64,000 nt of DNA from assembly GCF_001905825.1 (NCBI RefSeq), contig NZ_LIVV01000001.1, forward strand, positions 979,582-1,043,581, in the 5' to 3' direction. This stretch comes from Streptomyces sp. CB02009 (GTDB lineage Bacteria > Actinomycetota > Actinomycetes > Streptomycetales > Streptomycetaceae). The translations under genes were made by a program, and so were the position numbers. Under the pieces are notes generated by a model that saw only the letters and a program-made list of their open reading frames with translations, searched no databases and was not told the origin of the DNA. Shown piece after piece: positions 53,406 to 61,124 of this stretch. Every line of letters starts with the position of its first letter. Within the stretch, counting starts at the first letter, position 1.

Positions 53406-53434
53406 TTATGGAGCATGGTAATTATGGTACATAA
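53406..53434. promoter_or_regulatory. MarR-type operator candidates
   Basis: TTATG-GTA-CATAA (53422-53434) is a perfect interrupted palindrome. A second imperfect copy, TTATG-GAG-CATGG, lies at 53406-53418, 16 bases away. The stretch is clearly AT-richer than its surroundings and sits between the divergent MarR and SDR genes. Confidence 0.6.
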
Positions 53435-53530
53435 GTAATTGGCTCCGTGTGCGCCGCTGAGCGCCGCCGGGGGCCACCGCATACCGCCAGGTGCCACCTG
53501 CCACCGGCACCACCGCAGAGAGGTTTCTCC

Positions 53531-54364
53531 ATGTCCGACAAGGTCGTCCTGATCACCGGCACCTCCTCCGGCATCGGCCTCGCCGCCGCCGTCTCCGCCG
53601 CCCGCGCGGGCTTCACCACGGTCGCCACGCTGCGCGACCCGGCCCGAGCCGACGCCCTGCGGAAGGCGGCCGAGCTGGCCGGGGTCGAGCTGGACATCCG
53701 CCGCCTCGATGTCACCGACGCCGCCTCGGTCGAGGAATGCGTCGCCGGAGTGGTCGCCGACCACGGTCGCCTGGACGCCGTGGTCAACAACGCGGGTGCC
53801 GGCCACGTCGGCACCATCGAGAACGAGTCGGTGGACGAGGTCCGCCAGGTGATGGAGGTCAACTTCTTCGGCGTGGTCACCGTCACCAAGGCCGTCATGC
53901 CGCACCTGCGCGCCACCGGCGGCCGCCTGCTCACCGTCACCAGCGTCGGCGGCGTGATCGGCCAGCCGTTCAACGAGGCCTACTGCGCGGCCAAGTTCGC
54001 TGCCGAGGGCTTCATGGAGAGCCTGGCCCCGGTCGCCGCCACGGCCGGTGTCACGGTCGCGGTGATCGAGCCCGGCGCCGTGGCCAGCGAGTTCGTCGCG
54101 AACGTGGGCATCCGGGAGAGCGCGGTGGCCGAGGCCGGCGTCTACGGTCCGGCGCTGGCGAACTACCTCGGCCGCACCCGGGGCGCCTTCGCCTCCGCCC
54201 AGACGTCGGAAGCGGTGGGGGAGGCGATCACCGAGGCGCTCACCACCGATCGACCGGCCTTCCGTATCCAGACCTCGGACGCGGCCCGCACCTTCGTCGG
54301 GGCGAAGCTGGCGGACCTGGACGGTTCCCTGGTCCAGACGGCCACCTCGGCCTGGGTGGCCTGA
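53531..54364 (+). CDS. SDR-family oxidoreductase
   Basis: 277 residues, ATG with AGAGAGG ribosome site. Classical SDR: TGTSSGIG (about 9-16), NNAGAG (about 87), and catalytic YCAAKFAAEGFME (about 154). After the core it has the longer C-terminal region of the retinol/steroid-dehydrogenase-like SDRs (VIEPGAVASEFVAN). NADP preference is likely from the ARG..TVATLRDP segment. Substrate unknown. Probably controlled by the divergent MarR. Confidence 0.87.
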   Translation: MSDKVVLITGTSSGIGLAAAVSAARAGFTTVATLRDPARADALRKAAELAGVELDIRRLDVTDAASVEECVAGVVADHGRLDAVVNNAGAGHVGTIENESVDEVRQVMEVNFFGVVTVTKAVMPHLRATGGRLLTVTSVGGVIGQPFNEAYCAAKFAAEGFMESLAPVAATAGVTVAVIEPGAVASEFVANVGIRESAVAEAGVYGPALANYLGRTRGAFASAQTSEAVGEAITEALTTDRPAFRIQTSDAARTFVGAKLADLDGSLVQTATSAWVA

Positions 54365-54527
54365 GCCGCGCCCCTGCGCCCTTCCTGCGCCCCTGCCTCC
54401 CTCTCCGCGTCCGTGCCCGTGCCCGACACCGTGCTCCTGCCCGGCTCCGTGTCCGGCCCCGGACTCGGTCCCGTTCCCGGCTTTGGTCCCTATCCCGGTC
54501 CCGGTGCCGTTCCCGCTCCCGTTCCCG
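54365..54527. other. Repetitive spacer between convergent genes
   Basis: Between the SDR and methyltransferase stops the DNA is a degenerate six-base repeat of CCCG(G/T)T type (about 54415-54530). No gene; it may contribute to termination from both sides. Confidence 0.5.
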
Positions 54528-55325
54528 TCAAGCAGTCCTCCGTCGTTCCGCCCCGCGACGGGCCAAGGTGTGCACAAGGCGGCCGAGCTGCCGGTACGGG
54601 TCCCGCGTCGAGGCGGCCCACTCCGTCTGCAGCGCCTGCACATACTCCTCGGGGCCCGGGTCCCAGTCCACGTGGTGGTCGTGGAAGACCCGCACTCCCT
54701 GCCACGGCAGCGGGGCGAGCCCGTGCTGGGCCGCGAGCGCGTCGAGGGCCTCAGCCGTGTCCCCACGCGTCCGGAGGCCGAGGTTCCCCACGCTCGTCGC
54801 CACGCCGTGCTCGATGAGGTCACGCGCCGCCCGGTACTCACCGCGCAGGGCCTCACGGAAGCCGGTGGCGGCCCGGTTCTTCGTGAGGAGGCTCAGCACC
54901 CCGCCACGGGCGACCAGGCCCGCGAGGCGGCCGACCGCGTCGGCGGCGTCGTCCAGGTACATGAGCACCCCGTGGCAGCAGACGCCGTCGAACCGCTCTC
55001 GCTCGAAGGGAAGGCTGTCGACGCCCGCTTCGACGAGCCGGATCTGCGGGGCGAGGTCGGGCCGCGCGCGCAATCGGCGGGCCGCTGCCGCGAGCATCTC
55101 CGCGGACGGGTCGGCGGCTGTCACCTGGTGCCCGGCCGCGGCGAGCCGGAGCGTCATCTCACCGTCTCCGCAGCCGACGTCCAGGACGCGTGCGGGCCCG
55201 GTGGGCAGCTCGGCGAGAAGTCGGCGCGCGACGAGGTCGTGGCGCAGACGGCCCCGGGCACTGAGGGAGTGAGCGGAGTACGCGGCGCCGACGGTGGCGA
55301 AGTCGGTCAACGCGTCCACCCCCAT
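54528..55325 (-). CDS. SAM-dependent methyltransferase, last gene of the Nudix/ABC operon
   Basis: 265 residues. The SAM site is ARVLDVGCGDGEMTLRLA (about 44-61), then VTAADPSAEMLAAAARR, and FDGVCCHGVLMYLDD (motif after the site). Similar to CmoM/UbiE-like methyltransferases. The ATG lies inside the 3' end of the Nudix gene (19-base overlap), so translation is probably coupled. In this operon it may methylate the same molecule handled by the Nudix protein or the exported product; substrate unknown. Confidence 0.82.
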   Translation of the reverse strand: MGVDALTDFATVGAAYSAHSLSARGRLRHDLVARRLLAELPTGPARVLDVGCGDGEMTLRLAAAGHQVTAADPSAEMLAAAARRLRARPDLAPQIRLVEAGVDSLPFERERFDGVCCHGVLMYLDDAADAVGRLAGLVARGGVLSLLTKNRAATGFREALRGEYRAARDLIEHGVATSVGNLGLRTRGDTAEALDALAAQHGLAPLPWQGVRVFHDHHVDWDPGPEEYVQALQTEWAASTRDPYRQLGRLVHTLARRGAERRRTA

Positions 55326-56827
55326 TCCGTGTAGGGCCTGCCGGCCTGGACTCCCTCGATCGCCGCGCGTGCGTACGGGACGATCGGCTCGGGCAGGTCC
55401 TTGGGATCCCACCACTGCCACGCCACGCACTTGTCCGGCTCCCGCAGCTCGGGCGTGCCCTCCCAGCGGCCGGCCCGGAAGAAGAGCTGGATCCTCGGTG
55501 GCCGACACCCCGACCGGCCCCCGGCCCCCTCCGCATGTCCTTCCGCCGCCCGGTCGACCACGTGCACGGTGTGGACCAGTTCGAGGTCGTCGCGGTCGAT
55601 CACGAGACCGGCCTCCTCGTACGCCTCACGGACCAGGCACGCGGTCGCCGACTCCGCCTCGCAGTGGCCGGCGAGCGCATGCCACGATCCGCCCGCGTAC
55701 GACGAGTCCGGGTGGCGACGGCCCAGCAGGATCCGGCCCTCGTGCTCCAGGTAGAGGTGGACGCCGACGATGTGCGGGACGGTGCCGGGCGGCTCCGGTG
55801 CCTGTGCTCCCGGTTCGGCTCTCGCTGTGAGGCCAGCGGCCGGTGCGGCGTGCTCGGTCGCGTGCCGCTCGAGGAGTTCTCTGGTGGACGCCGCCATCGT
55901 CAGGAACGGGAGCCTGCCCGGGTCCATCCAGGCGAGCATCACGCCTTCGGTGAGCCGCAGGGCGGACGGGTCGCCGCTCCACGTGCCGGTGAAGACCTGG
56001 ATCGGCACGGTCATGCCCTCCGTACCGATGGCGTGCTCCACGGCGTACAGCCTCAGGTCGGTGATCTCCAGGCCTGCCTCTTCACGGAGTTCGCGGCGGA
56101 CGGTGTCCAGCAGGGTGACGTCCTGCGGCTCCCGGCCGCCCCCGAGCAGAGACCAGGCTCCCGGCTGCCAGATCTCGGGCTTGTTGGCGTCGCGCAGGTG
56201 CAACAGGTAGCGGCCCCGGCCGTCGTGCACGACCGCAGCGGCGTTCATGGGAACGATCGCGCCGTCCAGTCCTGATCGGGCGAGCTTGGCGCGCAGCGCG
56301 GGCAAGCAGACCTCGTCGAACGACAGCCAGGTGGCCTCCCCGACTTCTTCGGCCTGCAGCGTGAGGGTGGGGGAGAGCGCGTCGTCGGCGAGGCAGAAGA
56401 CGAAGCGCACGTCGTAGTGGCGGTGGGCGGGTTCGGCCTTGGACGGGCGTGCGTCGATGTCGTGGACGCCGATGTCGATGGGGCGGTCGCGGAACTCGGG
56501 TGTCAGAGCCAGCGCCGAGGCGGGGAGCCCGGTCTCCTCCTCCACTTCCCGCAGGGCCGCCGCGAGCAGCGACGCGTCGGAGGCCTCGACGTGGCCACCG
56601 GGGGCGAGGAGCAGCCCGGAGGCCTTGTGCCGTACGAGCAGGACACGCCGGGCGCGGTCGATGACGACCGCGCTGCAGGTGATGTGTCCGGGAAGCGTGG
56701 CACGGCTGGTGGGGTCTCCGCCCGTGTCCAGGGAGTCGAGCAGACCGGACAGCGCGGGTCGTTCGTTGGGGTACTCGGCGAGGTATGCGGTGAGTACATC
56801 GCGTACGGGGGAGAGGGACGGCGGCAT
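55307..56827 (-). CDS. Protein with three tandem Nudix domains
   Basis: 506 residues. Three Nudix boxes are visible: APGGHVEASD..LREVEEETGL (about 75-101), LLGGGREPQD..RRELREEAGL (about 228-253), and LAGHCEAES..REAYEEAGL (about 386-408). Each sits in its own domain of about 150 residues separated by short linkers (about 185-195 and 325-350). Most Nudix proteins have one domain. Box 1 is the variant with Asp in place of the first Glu, common in actinomycetes. Each domain keeps the REx2EE core, so all may bind metal and cleave nucleoside-diphosphate derivatives; substrates unknown. The start lies one base after the upstream small ORF stop. Confidence 0.88.
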   Translation of the reverse strand: MPPSLSPVRDVLTAYLAEYPNERPALSGLLDSLDTGGDPTSRATLPGHITCSAVVIDRARRVLLVRHKASGLLLAPGGHVEASDASLLAAALREVEEETGLPASALALTPEFRDRPIDIGVHDIDARPSKAEPAHRHYDVRFVFCLADDALSPTLTLQAEEVGEATWLSFDEVCLPALRAKLARSGLDGAIVPMNAAAVVHDGRGRYLLHLRDANKPEIWQPGAWSLLGGGREPQDVTLLDTVRRELREEAGLEITDLRLYAVEHAIGTEGMTVPIQVFTGTWSGDPSALRLTEGVMLAWMDPGRLPFLTMAASTRELLERHATEHAAPAAGLTARAEPGAQAPEPPGTVPHIVGVHLYLEHEGRILLGRRHPDSSYAGGSWHALAGHCEAESATACLVREAYEEAGLVIDRDDLELVHTVHVVDRAAEGHAEGAGGRSGCRPPRIQLFFRAGRWEGTPELREPDKCVAWQWWDPKDLPEPIVPYARAAIEGVQAGRPYTEWGWTR

Positions 56828-56828
56828 G

Positions 56829-56990
56829 TCAGCACCTCACGGAGAACTGGTCTGGAGAAGCCGGAGAGGGCGGAGAAGCAGGAGAAGGAGGAGGGACAGC
56901 GGGGGCGCCAGGGGCGGCAGGGGCGCCCGGCGTCGGGAGTTCAGCAGGGCGCGCCACCACGGAAGGCTCCCCTTCGAGGAGGCACGTCAT
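56829..56990 (-). CDS. Small Pro/Ala-rich peptide ORF between ABC exporter and Nudix gene
   Basis: 53 codons. The ATG overlaps the ABC gene stop (ATGA) and the TGA is one base from the Nudix ATG, so it is framed exactly by two genes. It reads MTCLLEGEPSVVARPAELPT, then a Pro/Ala/Ser-rich stretch (PAPPSPASPPSPAS type), and ends DQFSVRC. The two overlaps are the main support. It could be a peptide substrate of the exporter or only a spacer translated for coupling. Confidence 0.5.
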   Translation of the reverse strand: MTCLLEGEPSVVARPAELPTPGAPAAPGAPAVPPPSPASPPSPASPDQFSVRC

Positions 56991-58984
56991 GACGTGGCCT
57001 CCCCGGCACCCGCCGGGGTGTCCCGAAGGGGCTGCGCCGGAACGGACACCGGCTGGACGAACTGGCGGGCCTGCAGCTCGTACGCCTCTCTGAACACCCT
57101 GGTGCCGCCTGCCGGGTCCATGAGCTCGGCGAAGGTCCCCTGCTCGGCGACCCTGCCCTCGTCGAGCACGTAGATGACGTCGGCGTGGCGGGCACTCGCC
57201 AGGCGGTGGGTGATCAGCACGGTGGTCTGCCCCTTGTCGGCCAGCTGGTGGATCTGGTCGAAGACCCGCTGCTCGGCGGCCGCGTCCAGGGCGCTGGTGG
57301 GCTCGTCGACGATCAGCACGGCGCCGTCGCGGTGCCGGGCCCGGGCGAGGCCGAACTTCTGCCACTGGCCGCCGGAGATCTCCTGACCGCCCTTGTAGCC
57401 GCGGGTGAGGAGGGAGTCCCAGCGGCGCGGGAGTTCCGTGACGACCTTGTCGGCCCCCGAGTACCCGGCGGCCGGCGCGACGGCCGTGTCGTCCATCGGA
57501 CCGGACGTACGCCCGATGCCGATGTTGACGCGGGCGGTGAACGGCCAGCGGAAGAAGTCCTGGGCGACCATCGCCACGCGCGCGAAGACCTGGGCCCGGT
57601 CGGCCTCCGCCGTGCTCACCCCGCCCCACAGGACTCGTCCGCTGTCGGGGAGCCGGGCACCGCTCAGCAGGCTGATCAGGGTCGACTTGCCGGCGCCGTT
57701 GCTCCCGACGAGGGCGACGGTCTTGCCTCGGGGGATGACCAGATCGACCTCGGACAGGGACGGCTTGTCCTTGCCGGGGTAGGTGAAGGTGACCCGCTCG
57801 AAGCGGACCTCGTCCACCTCCTCGGGCAGGTCCAGCCCACCGGTGGGGATGGCGCGCCGGACGGCTTCCGTGCACAGGGTCTCCAGATCGGCGACGAACA
57901 GGGCCTCCTCCTGCACGTCCGTGACACGGAGGACGAGGTCGGTGATGCTGGCCGAGCCGGTGCGGATCGCCAGTACCGCCGTGCCGGCCACCGCGAGGTC
58001 CATGCGTCCGTTCCACAGCAGCAGTCCGAGGACCCCGTAGGTGGCGACGGTCGCGAGGCCGCGGGCCGATTCGGCCAGTACGTGGGTGCGCGCGCCGGTC
58101 CAGGCGAGCCGGGTCTGCTCGCGCTCGCTCGTCCGCGCCATCTCCCGGAAGTGCGTGAGGAGGAAGGGCGCCACGTCGTGGACACGGATCTCGGCCGCGG
58201 CCTGCGGGTTGATGAGGAGCTGGCTGATCAGTTTGGCGGCCCGTACATGCTGGACGAAGCGGTGCCAGCTGACGTACCGGTGCCTGGCCATGGTGAGCGA
58301 GCCCCATGCGCTGGGCAGCGCCATGAACGCGAGCAGCGGCAGGAGGGTCCAGTGCAGCACCGCGAGAACGCCGGCGGCGGCGACCAGGGAGATCGCCGAG
58401 GTGACCACGGCGGTGCAGTAGCCGACCATCCGCCGGGCCGCGTCGGCGCCCCATTGCGCGGAGTCCATCAGCTTGTGGAAGGCGTCGTCCTCGATCGCCT
58501 CCAGCTCCACCTTCGCCACGAGCCCGAGATAGCGCTCGGTCGCCACCCGTTGGGCCTTGGGCTCCAGAATCCCGGTGGCAGCGGCCGAGGCCGAGGCGCA
58601 CGCCGAGCCGACCACCGCCAGGACGGCGACCAGGGCGAGCGACGGCAGCGCGGCACGCAGCCTTCCGGTGATGTCGCCGGACGCGAGCAGTTCGACCAGG
58701 AGGGAGTTGACCGCGATCAGGGAGACGGCCTGCGCGATTCCTCGGGCGATCTCGCAGACCGCGACCGTGACGAACGCCCGCTGGTCGGCCTCGCGCGCCA
58801 GCCGGATCGCGACCGCGACCTGCCGTGGCAGCGCGCCGGCCATCTGGCGCAGTCCGAGCTTCAGCCAGGCCCCGTCGTGGCTGCCCCAGCCGTAGTCGTA
58901 GGTGAGCTCGCCGCCGAAGAGCAACTGCTCGGAGAGCGAGGGCCCGTCCGCCGAGGAAGGTGCGGTGACGTCGCTGTCGGTCAT
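56987..58984 (-). CDS. ABC transporter with fused membrane and ATPase domains
   Basis: 665 residues. Membrane part about 60-350 with roughly six helices (AVSLIAVNSLLVELL; LALVAVLAVVGSACAS; VVTSAISLVAAAGVLAVLHW), then the ATPase domain: Walker A GSNGAGKST (about 428-436), signature SGGQ (about 536), Walker B VLIVDEPTSALD (about 555-566) and the switch His in ITHRLASARHAD. It is an exporter half-type protein without a C39 peptidase domain. It lies between two coupled small ORFs. By analogy with peptide exporters the cargo may be a small peptide, but the same layout is also used for lipids and drugs. Confidence 0.88.
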   Translation of the reverse strand: MTDSDVTAPSSADGPSLSEQLLFGGELTYDYGWGSHDGAWLKLGLRQMAGALPRQVAVAIRLAREADQRAFVTVAVCEIARGIAQAVSLIAVNSLLVELLASGDITGRLRAALPSLALVAVLAVVGSACASASAAATGILEPKAQRVATERYLGLVAKVELEAIEDDAFHKLMDSAQWGADAARRMVGYCTAVVTSAISLVAAAGVLAVLHWTLLPLLAFMALPSAWGSLTMARHRYVSWHRFVQHVRAAKLISQLLINPQAAAEIRVHDVAPFLLTHFREMARTSEREQTRLAWTGARTHVLAESARGLATVATYGVLGLLLWNGRMDLAVAGTAVLAIRTGSASITDLVLRVTDVQEEALFVADLETLCTEAVRRAIPTGGLDLPEEVDEVRFERVTFTYPGKDKPSLSEVDLVIPRGKTVALVGSNGAGKSTLISLLSGARLPDSGRVLWGGVSTAEADRAQVFARVAMVAQDFFRWPFTARVNIGIGRTSGPMDDTAVAPAAGYSGADKVVTELPRRWDSLLTRGYKGGQEISGGQWQKFGLARARHRDGAVLIVDEPTSALDAAAEQRVFDQIHQLADKGQTTVLITHRLASARHADVIYVLDEGRVAEQGTFAELMDPAGGTRVFREAYELQARQFVQPVSVPAQPLRDTPAGAGEATS

Positions 58985-59124
58985 CCCCACCACCTCGTGT
59001 CCGGTCGGGCGGGGCAGGAGGGACCGGCGGTACGCCGGGGCCGCGTCGCAGCGGTCGGGAGGCGGACGGGCACGGGTGCGGCGGCAGGGGGAAGGGCGGT
59101 CCGGGGATGCGGCAGGGGGTGCAT
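58981..59124 (-). CDS. Small peptide ORF at the head of the ABC/Nudix operon
   Basis: 47 codons. Strong ribosome site (CGGAGG, spacing about 6) before ATG 59124; the TGA overlaps the ABC ATG by four bases. It reads MHPLPHPRTALPPAAAPVPV, continues basic (RLPTAATRPRRTAG), then SCPARPDTRWWG at the C-terminus. No relatives recognised. A basic Pro/Ala-rich leader followed by a short C-terminal tail with Cys, Asp and two Trp is the sort of layout seen in modified-peptide precursors, but the modifying enzyme is not obvious, so this remains a hypothesis. Confidence 0.5.
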   Translation of the reverse strand: MHPLPHPRTALPPAAAPVPVRLPTAATRPRRTAGPSCPARPDTRWWG

Positions 59125-59529
59125 GTCGGCCTCCGGGAAAGGGTGTTGTGCCGTGTTGCCAGGCTCAACGACGACCCCCGCCCTCTCGAACACATGACTT
59201 TTGGACGTGCTGCGAACCCCGACTCCAGGCGAAAATTCGTTCGTTCCCGGTACATCGACCCTTGCCCGGGCTGGTCCAGGCGTCGATGTGGCGATGGCCG
59301 AAACGCCGACGCCGCCCTGAGCATGCGAGCAGGGCGGCGTGAGGCGAAGTGAAAGACGTGAGGCGGAGTGAAAGACGTGAGGCGAAGTGAAAGGCGTGGG
59401 GACGGAGCGACGGGCGTGAGGCTGCTGGGGTGCCTGACGAGGTGCGTTGTCAGTGGTCCCGTTCACGATGGGGGAGTCGTTCCCTCTTCACCCTCTTGTC
59501 TCTTCATCCCCTTCTAGAACGGAGGCATC
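59125..59529. promoter_or_regulatory. Divergent promoter region of the ABC/Nudix operon and DUF5713 gene
   Basis: 405 bases. An AT-richer stretch (GCGAAAATTCGTTCG, 59231-59245) probably belongs to the operon promoter. A hairpin ACGCCGCCCTG (59309-59319) / CAGGGCGGCGT (59330-59340) and a triple 19-base repeat (59339-59395) follow toward the DUF5713 gene. No gene seen. Confidence 0.4.
59339..59395. repeat. Three 19-base tandem repeats
   Basis: GTGAGGCGAAGTGAAAGAC at 59339-59357, then the same with one change at 59358-59376 and again at 59377-59395, followed by weaker copies to about 59425. Upstream of the DUF5713 gene. Confidence 0.85.
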
Positions 59530-59871
59530 ATGCCGATCACGAACCAGCAGATGGCCGGACACGCGTTTCTCCGACAGATGTACGCGGACACGTACTTCCC
59601 CGACCACGTCGTCGACAAGGGCCGGGCGATCCTGCTGCGGCTGTGCGAACGCATCGAGGCCGAGCGACCGGCCGACCTGACGGCTCTGTACGCACTGACG
59701 TGGGCCGCGACGGACGAGTTCAACCTCCTGGAGGCGGAGTTCGACGCTGCGGGGAGCGAGATCGAGACGGTCGCACGGGAGATCATCGCCGAGGACTTCT
59801 GGCGTGTGGCATCGGCCTACGGGTTCGCGGACGCGGATGCGGAGGAGCTCATCGCCACCCGGGAGTGGTGA
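59530..59871 (+). CDS. DUF5713 family protein
   Basis: 113 residues, ATG with GGAGG site. Starts MPITNQQMAGHAFLRQMYAD, then YFPDHVVDKGRAILLRLCER, TWAATDEFNLLEAEFDAAGS and a C-terminal acidic helix (VASAYGFADADAEELIATREW). This matches DUF5713, a small helical family of unknown function. Confidence 0.78.
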   Translation: MPITNQQMAGHAFLRQMYADTYFPDHVVDKGRAILLRLCERIEAERPADLTALYALTWAATDEFNLLEAEFDAAGSEIETVAREIIAEDFWRVASAYGFADADAEELIATREW

Positions 59872-59928
59872 TCCGAGACGCCGGCGAGCGTGCCGGGAAC
59901 CGCGCCCGAGACCGCGGTCGCCGGGGCG

Positions 59929-60300
59929 TCAGGAGTCGGCGCGGCCGACGCTGCGCGCCCACAGGATCAGCGGGATCTGCAGGGGGAGGCGGCCGTAGGC
60001 GATCGCCTGCGCCTTCGGCGAGCGGTGTCGCCAGTCGTAGGCCATCTTGACGTTGGCGGGGAAGACGCCGGCGAAGAACAGGGCCGAGGCGCGGGCGCTC
60101 GCCCTGCGGGTCGCCGGAAGGGCGAGGCCGGCGGCGAGGGCGAGCTCGGCCACCCCGCTGGCCCTGGTCCAGGTCCCCGGGCTGCCAGGGAGCGACTCCG
60201 GCACGATGGCGTCGAACTGCTTCGGGCGGACGAAATGGGCGACGCCCGCCGAGGCGAGCAGGCCGGCGAGCAGAAGGGCGGAGCGCGTGGACCGGGGCAT
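59929..60300 (-). CDS. DoxX-like membrane protein
   Basis: 123 residues, four membrane helices (SALLLAGLLASAGVAHFV; VAELALAAGLALPA; ALFFAGVFPANVKMAYDW; LPLQIPLILWARSVG). The HFVRPKQFDAIVPESLPG segment after helix 1 is typical of the DoxX family. Possible quinone-linked role; unknown here. AAGGAA ribosome site before ATG 60300. A 16-base palindrome lies 79 bases upstream. Confidence 0.82.
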   Translation of the reverse strand: MPRSTRSALLLAGLLASAGVAHFVRPKQFDAIVPESLPGSPGTWTRASGVAELALAAGLALPATRRASARASALFFAGVFPANVKMAYDWRHRSPKAQAIAYGRLPLQIPLILWARSVGRADS

Positions 60301-60378
60301 CGGGTTCCTTCGGAGGGGGCGGAGTGATGTCGAGGAGAAGGAGGAGGAAGAGAGGGAGAAGGAGGAGGACGAGCACAC

Positions 60379-60394
60379 CTTACCGGCCGGTAAG
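60379..60394. promoter_or_regulatory. 16-base perfect palindrome upstream of DoxX
   Basis: CTTACCGGCCGGTAAG (60379-60394). This is the form of many TetR-family operators in actinomycetes. A purine-rich leader (GAGGAGAAGG repeats, about 60330-60370) lies between it and the DoxX start. Confidence 0.6.
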
Positions 60395-60578
60395 TATGTC
60401 TGGGGGAGTCCTGGGGGAGTATTCCGCGCCCCGGTCGGGGCGGACGATCCGCCGGAAGCGGCCGTCAGCCCCCTGAGCTGCGGAAGAACGGGCGACCCGC
60501 AGGCACGACGAGCCCTCCAGCACCACATGGCCTGGTGGTGGGGTACCTTCGTCCGCACCACCGGGGGAGGGAGTCGTC

Positions 60579-61124
60579 GTGCGGATCGCTGGTGCGGAGG
60601 TCTTCTCCTGTGCCGTGTGCCGGGCCCGGTTGTCCGCGCCCGTGCGCGAGGTGCGGCCGCCGACGGAGAGTGAGGCCTGGACACCGCTCAGCTCCCCCGT
60701 GGATCCCTGCCCGCCCAGGATGGCGCCCGGGACCTTCGCCTACGACCCGGAGCCGGGGCGCATCACCTGGGGCCCGCCGCCCAAGGGCTTCGGGAAGTCC
60801 AGGGCGGGCCACGCGCCGGGGGTGGACCCGCTGCTGAGTCCGGGGGACGTGGTCGGCACCACGAGGATCCCCGCTCGCTGGGTCGGCTGCTGCGGGCCGG
60901 CCGGGCAGGACGGGCCCAACCTTGCCTGCGCGGAGTGCGGGGCGGAGGTCGGTCTGTGGATCGGTGACTGCTACACCTGGCTGGAGGTCGTCCTGAACGG
61001 GCGTCTGGTCAGCCGTTCGTCAGCCACCCCCGCTGCGCCACCTGCCACACCAACTGCGTCCGGGTCAGGGCCCCGGCGCGCTGCATCAGGGCCTGGATCC
61101 GTCGCTGCACCGTGCGCTGACTGA
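60579..61124 (+). CDS. Hypothetical protein with CxxC pairs
   Basis: 181 residues, GTG after a GGGAGGGAG site. Starts VRIAGAEVFSCAVCRARL (CxxC), then WVGCCGPAGQDGPNLACAECG (CC, CxxC), suggesting a zinc- or cluster-binding fold across residues 10-125. The last ~40 residues are low complexity and overlap the convergent regulator gene by 116 bases, so the natural C-terminus may be shorter. Function unknown. Confidence 0.6.
   Translation: MRIAGAEVFSCAVCRARLSAPVREVRPPTESEAWTPLSSPVDPCPPRMAPGTFAYDPEPGRITWGPPPKGFGKSRAGHAPGVDPLLSPGDVVGTTRIPARWVGCCGPAGQDGPNLACAECGAEVGLWIGDCYTWLEVVLNGRLVSRSSATPAAPPATPTASGSGPRRAASGPGSVAAPCAD

Noticed and set aside
54415..54527. Pro/Gly-rich reading frames in the CCCGGT repeat
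   Set aside because: Simple-sequence DNA between convergent genes; frames have no start signal.
56991..59324. Long minus-strand frame across the ABC transporter gene
   Set aside because: Arg/Gly/His-rich shadow of the transporter; only its last 54 codons (56829-56990), framed by overlaps, were kept as a possible small gene.
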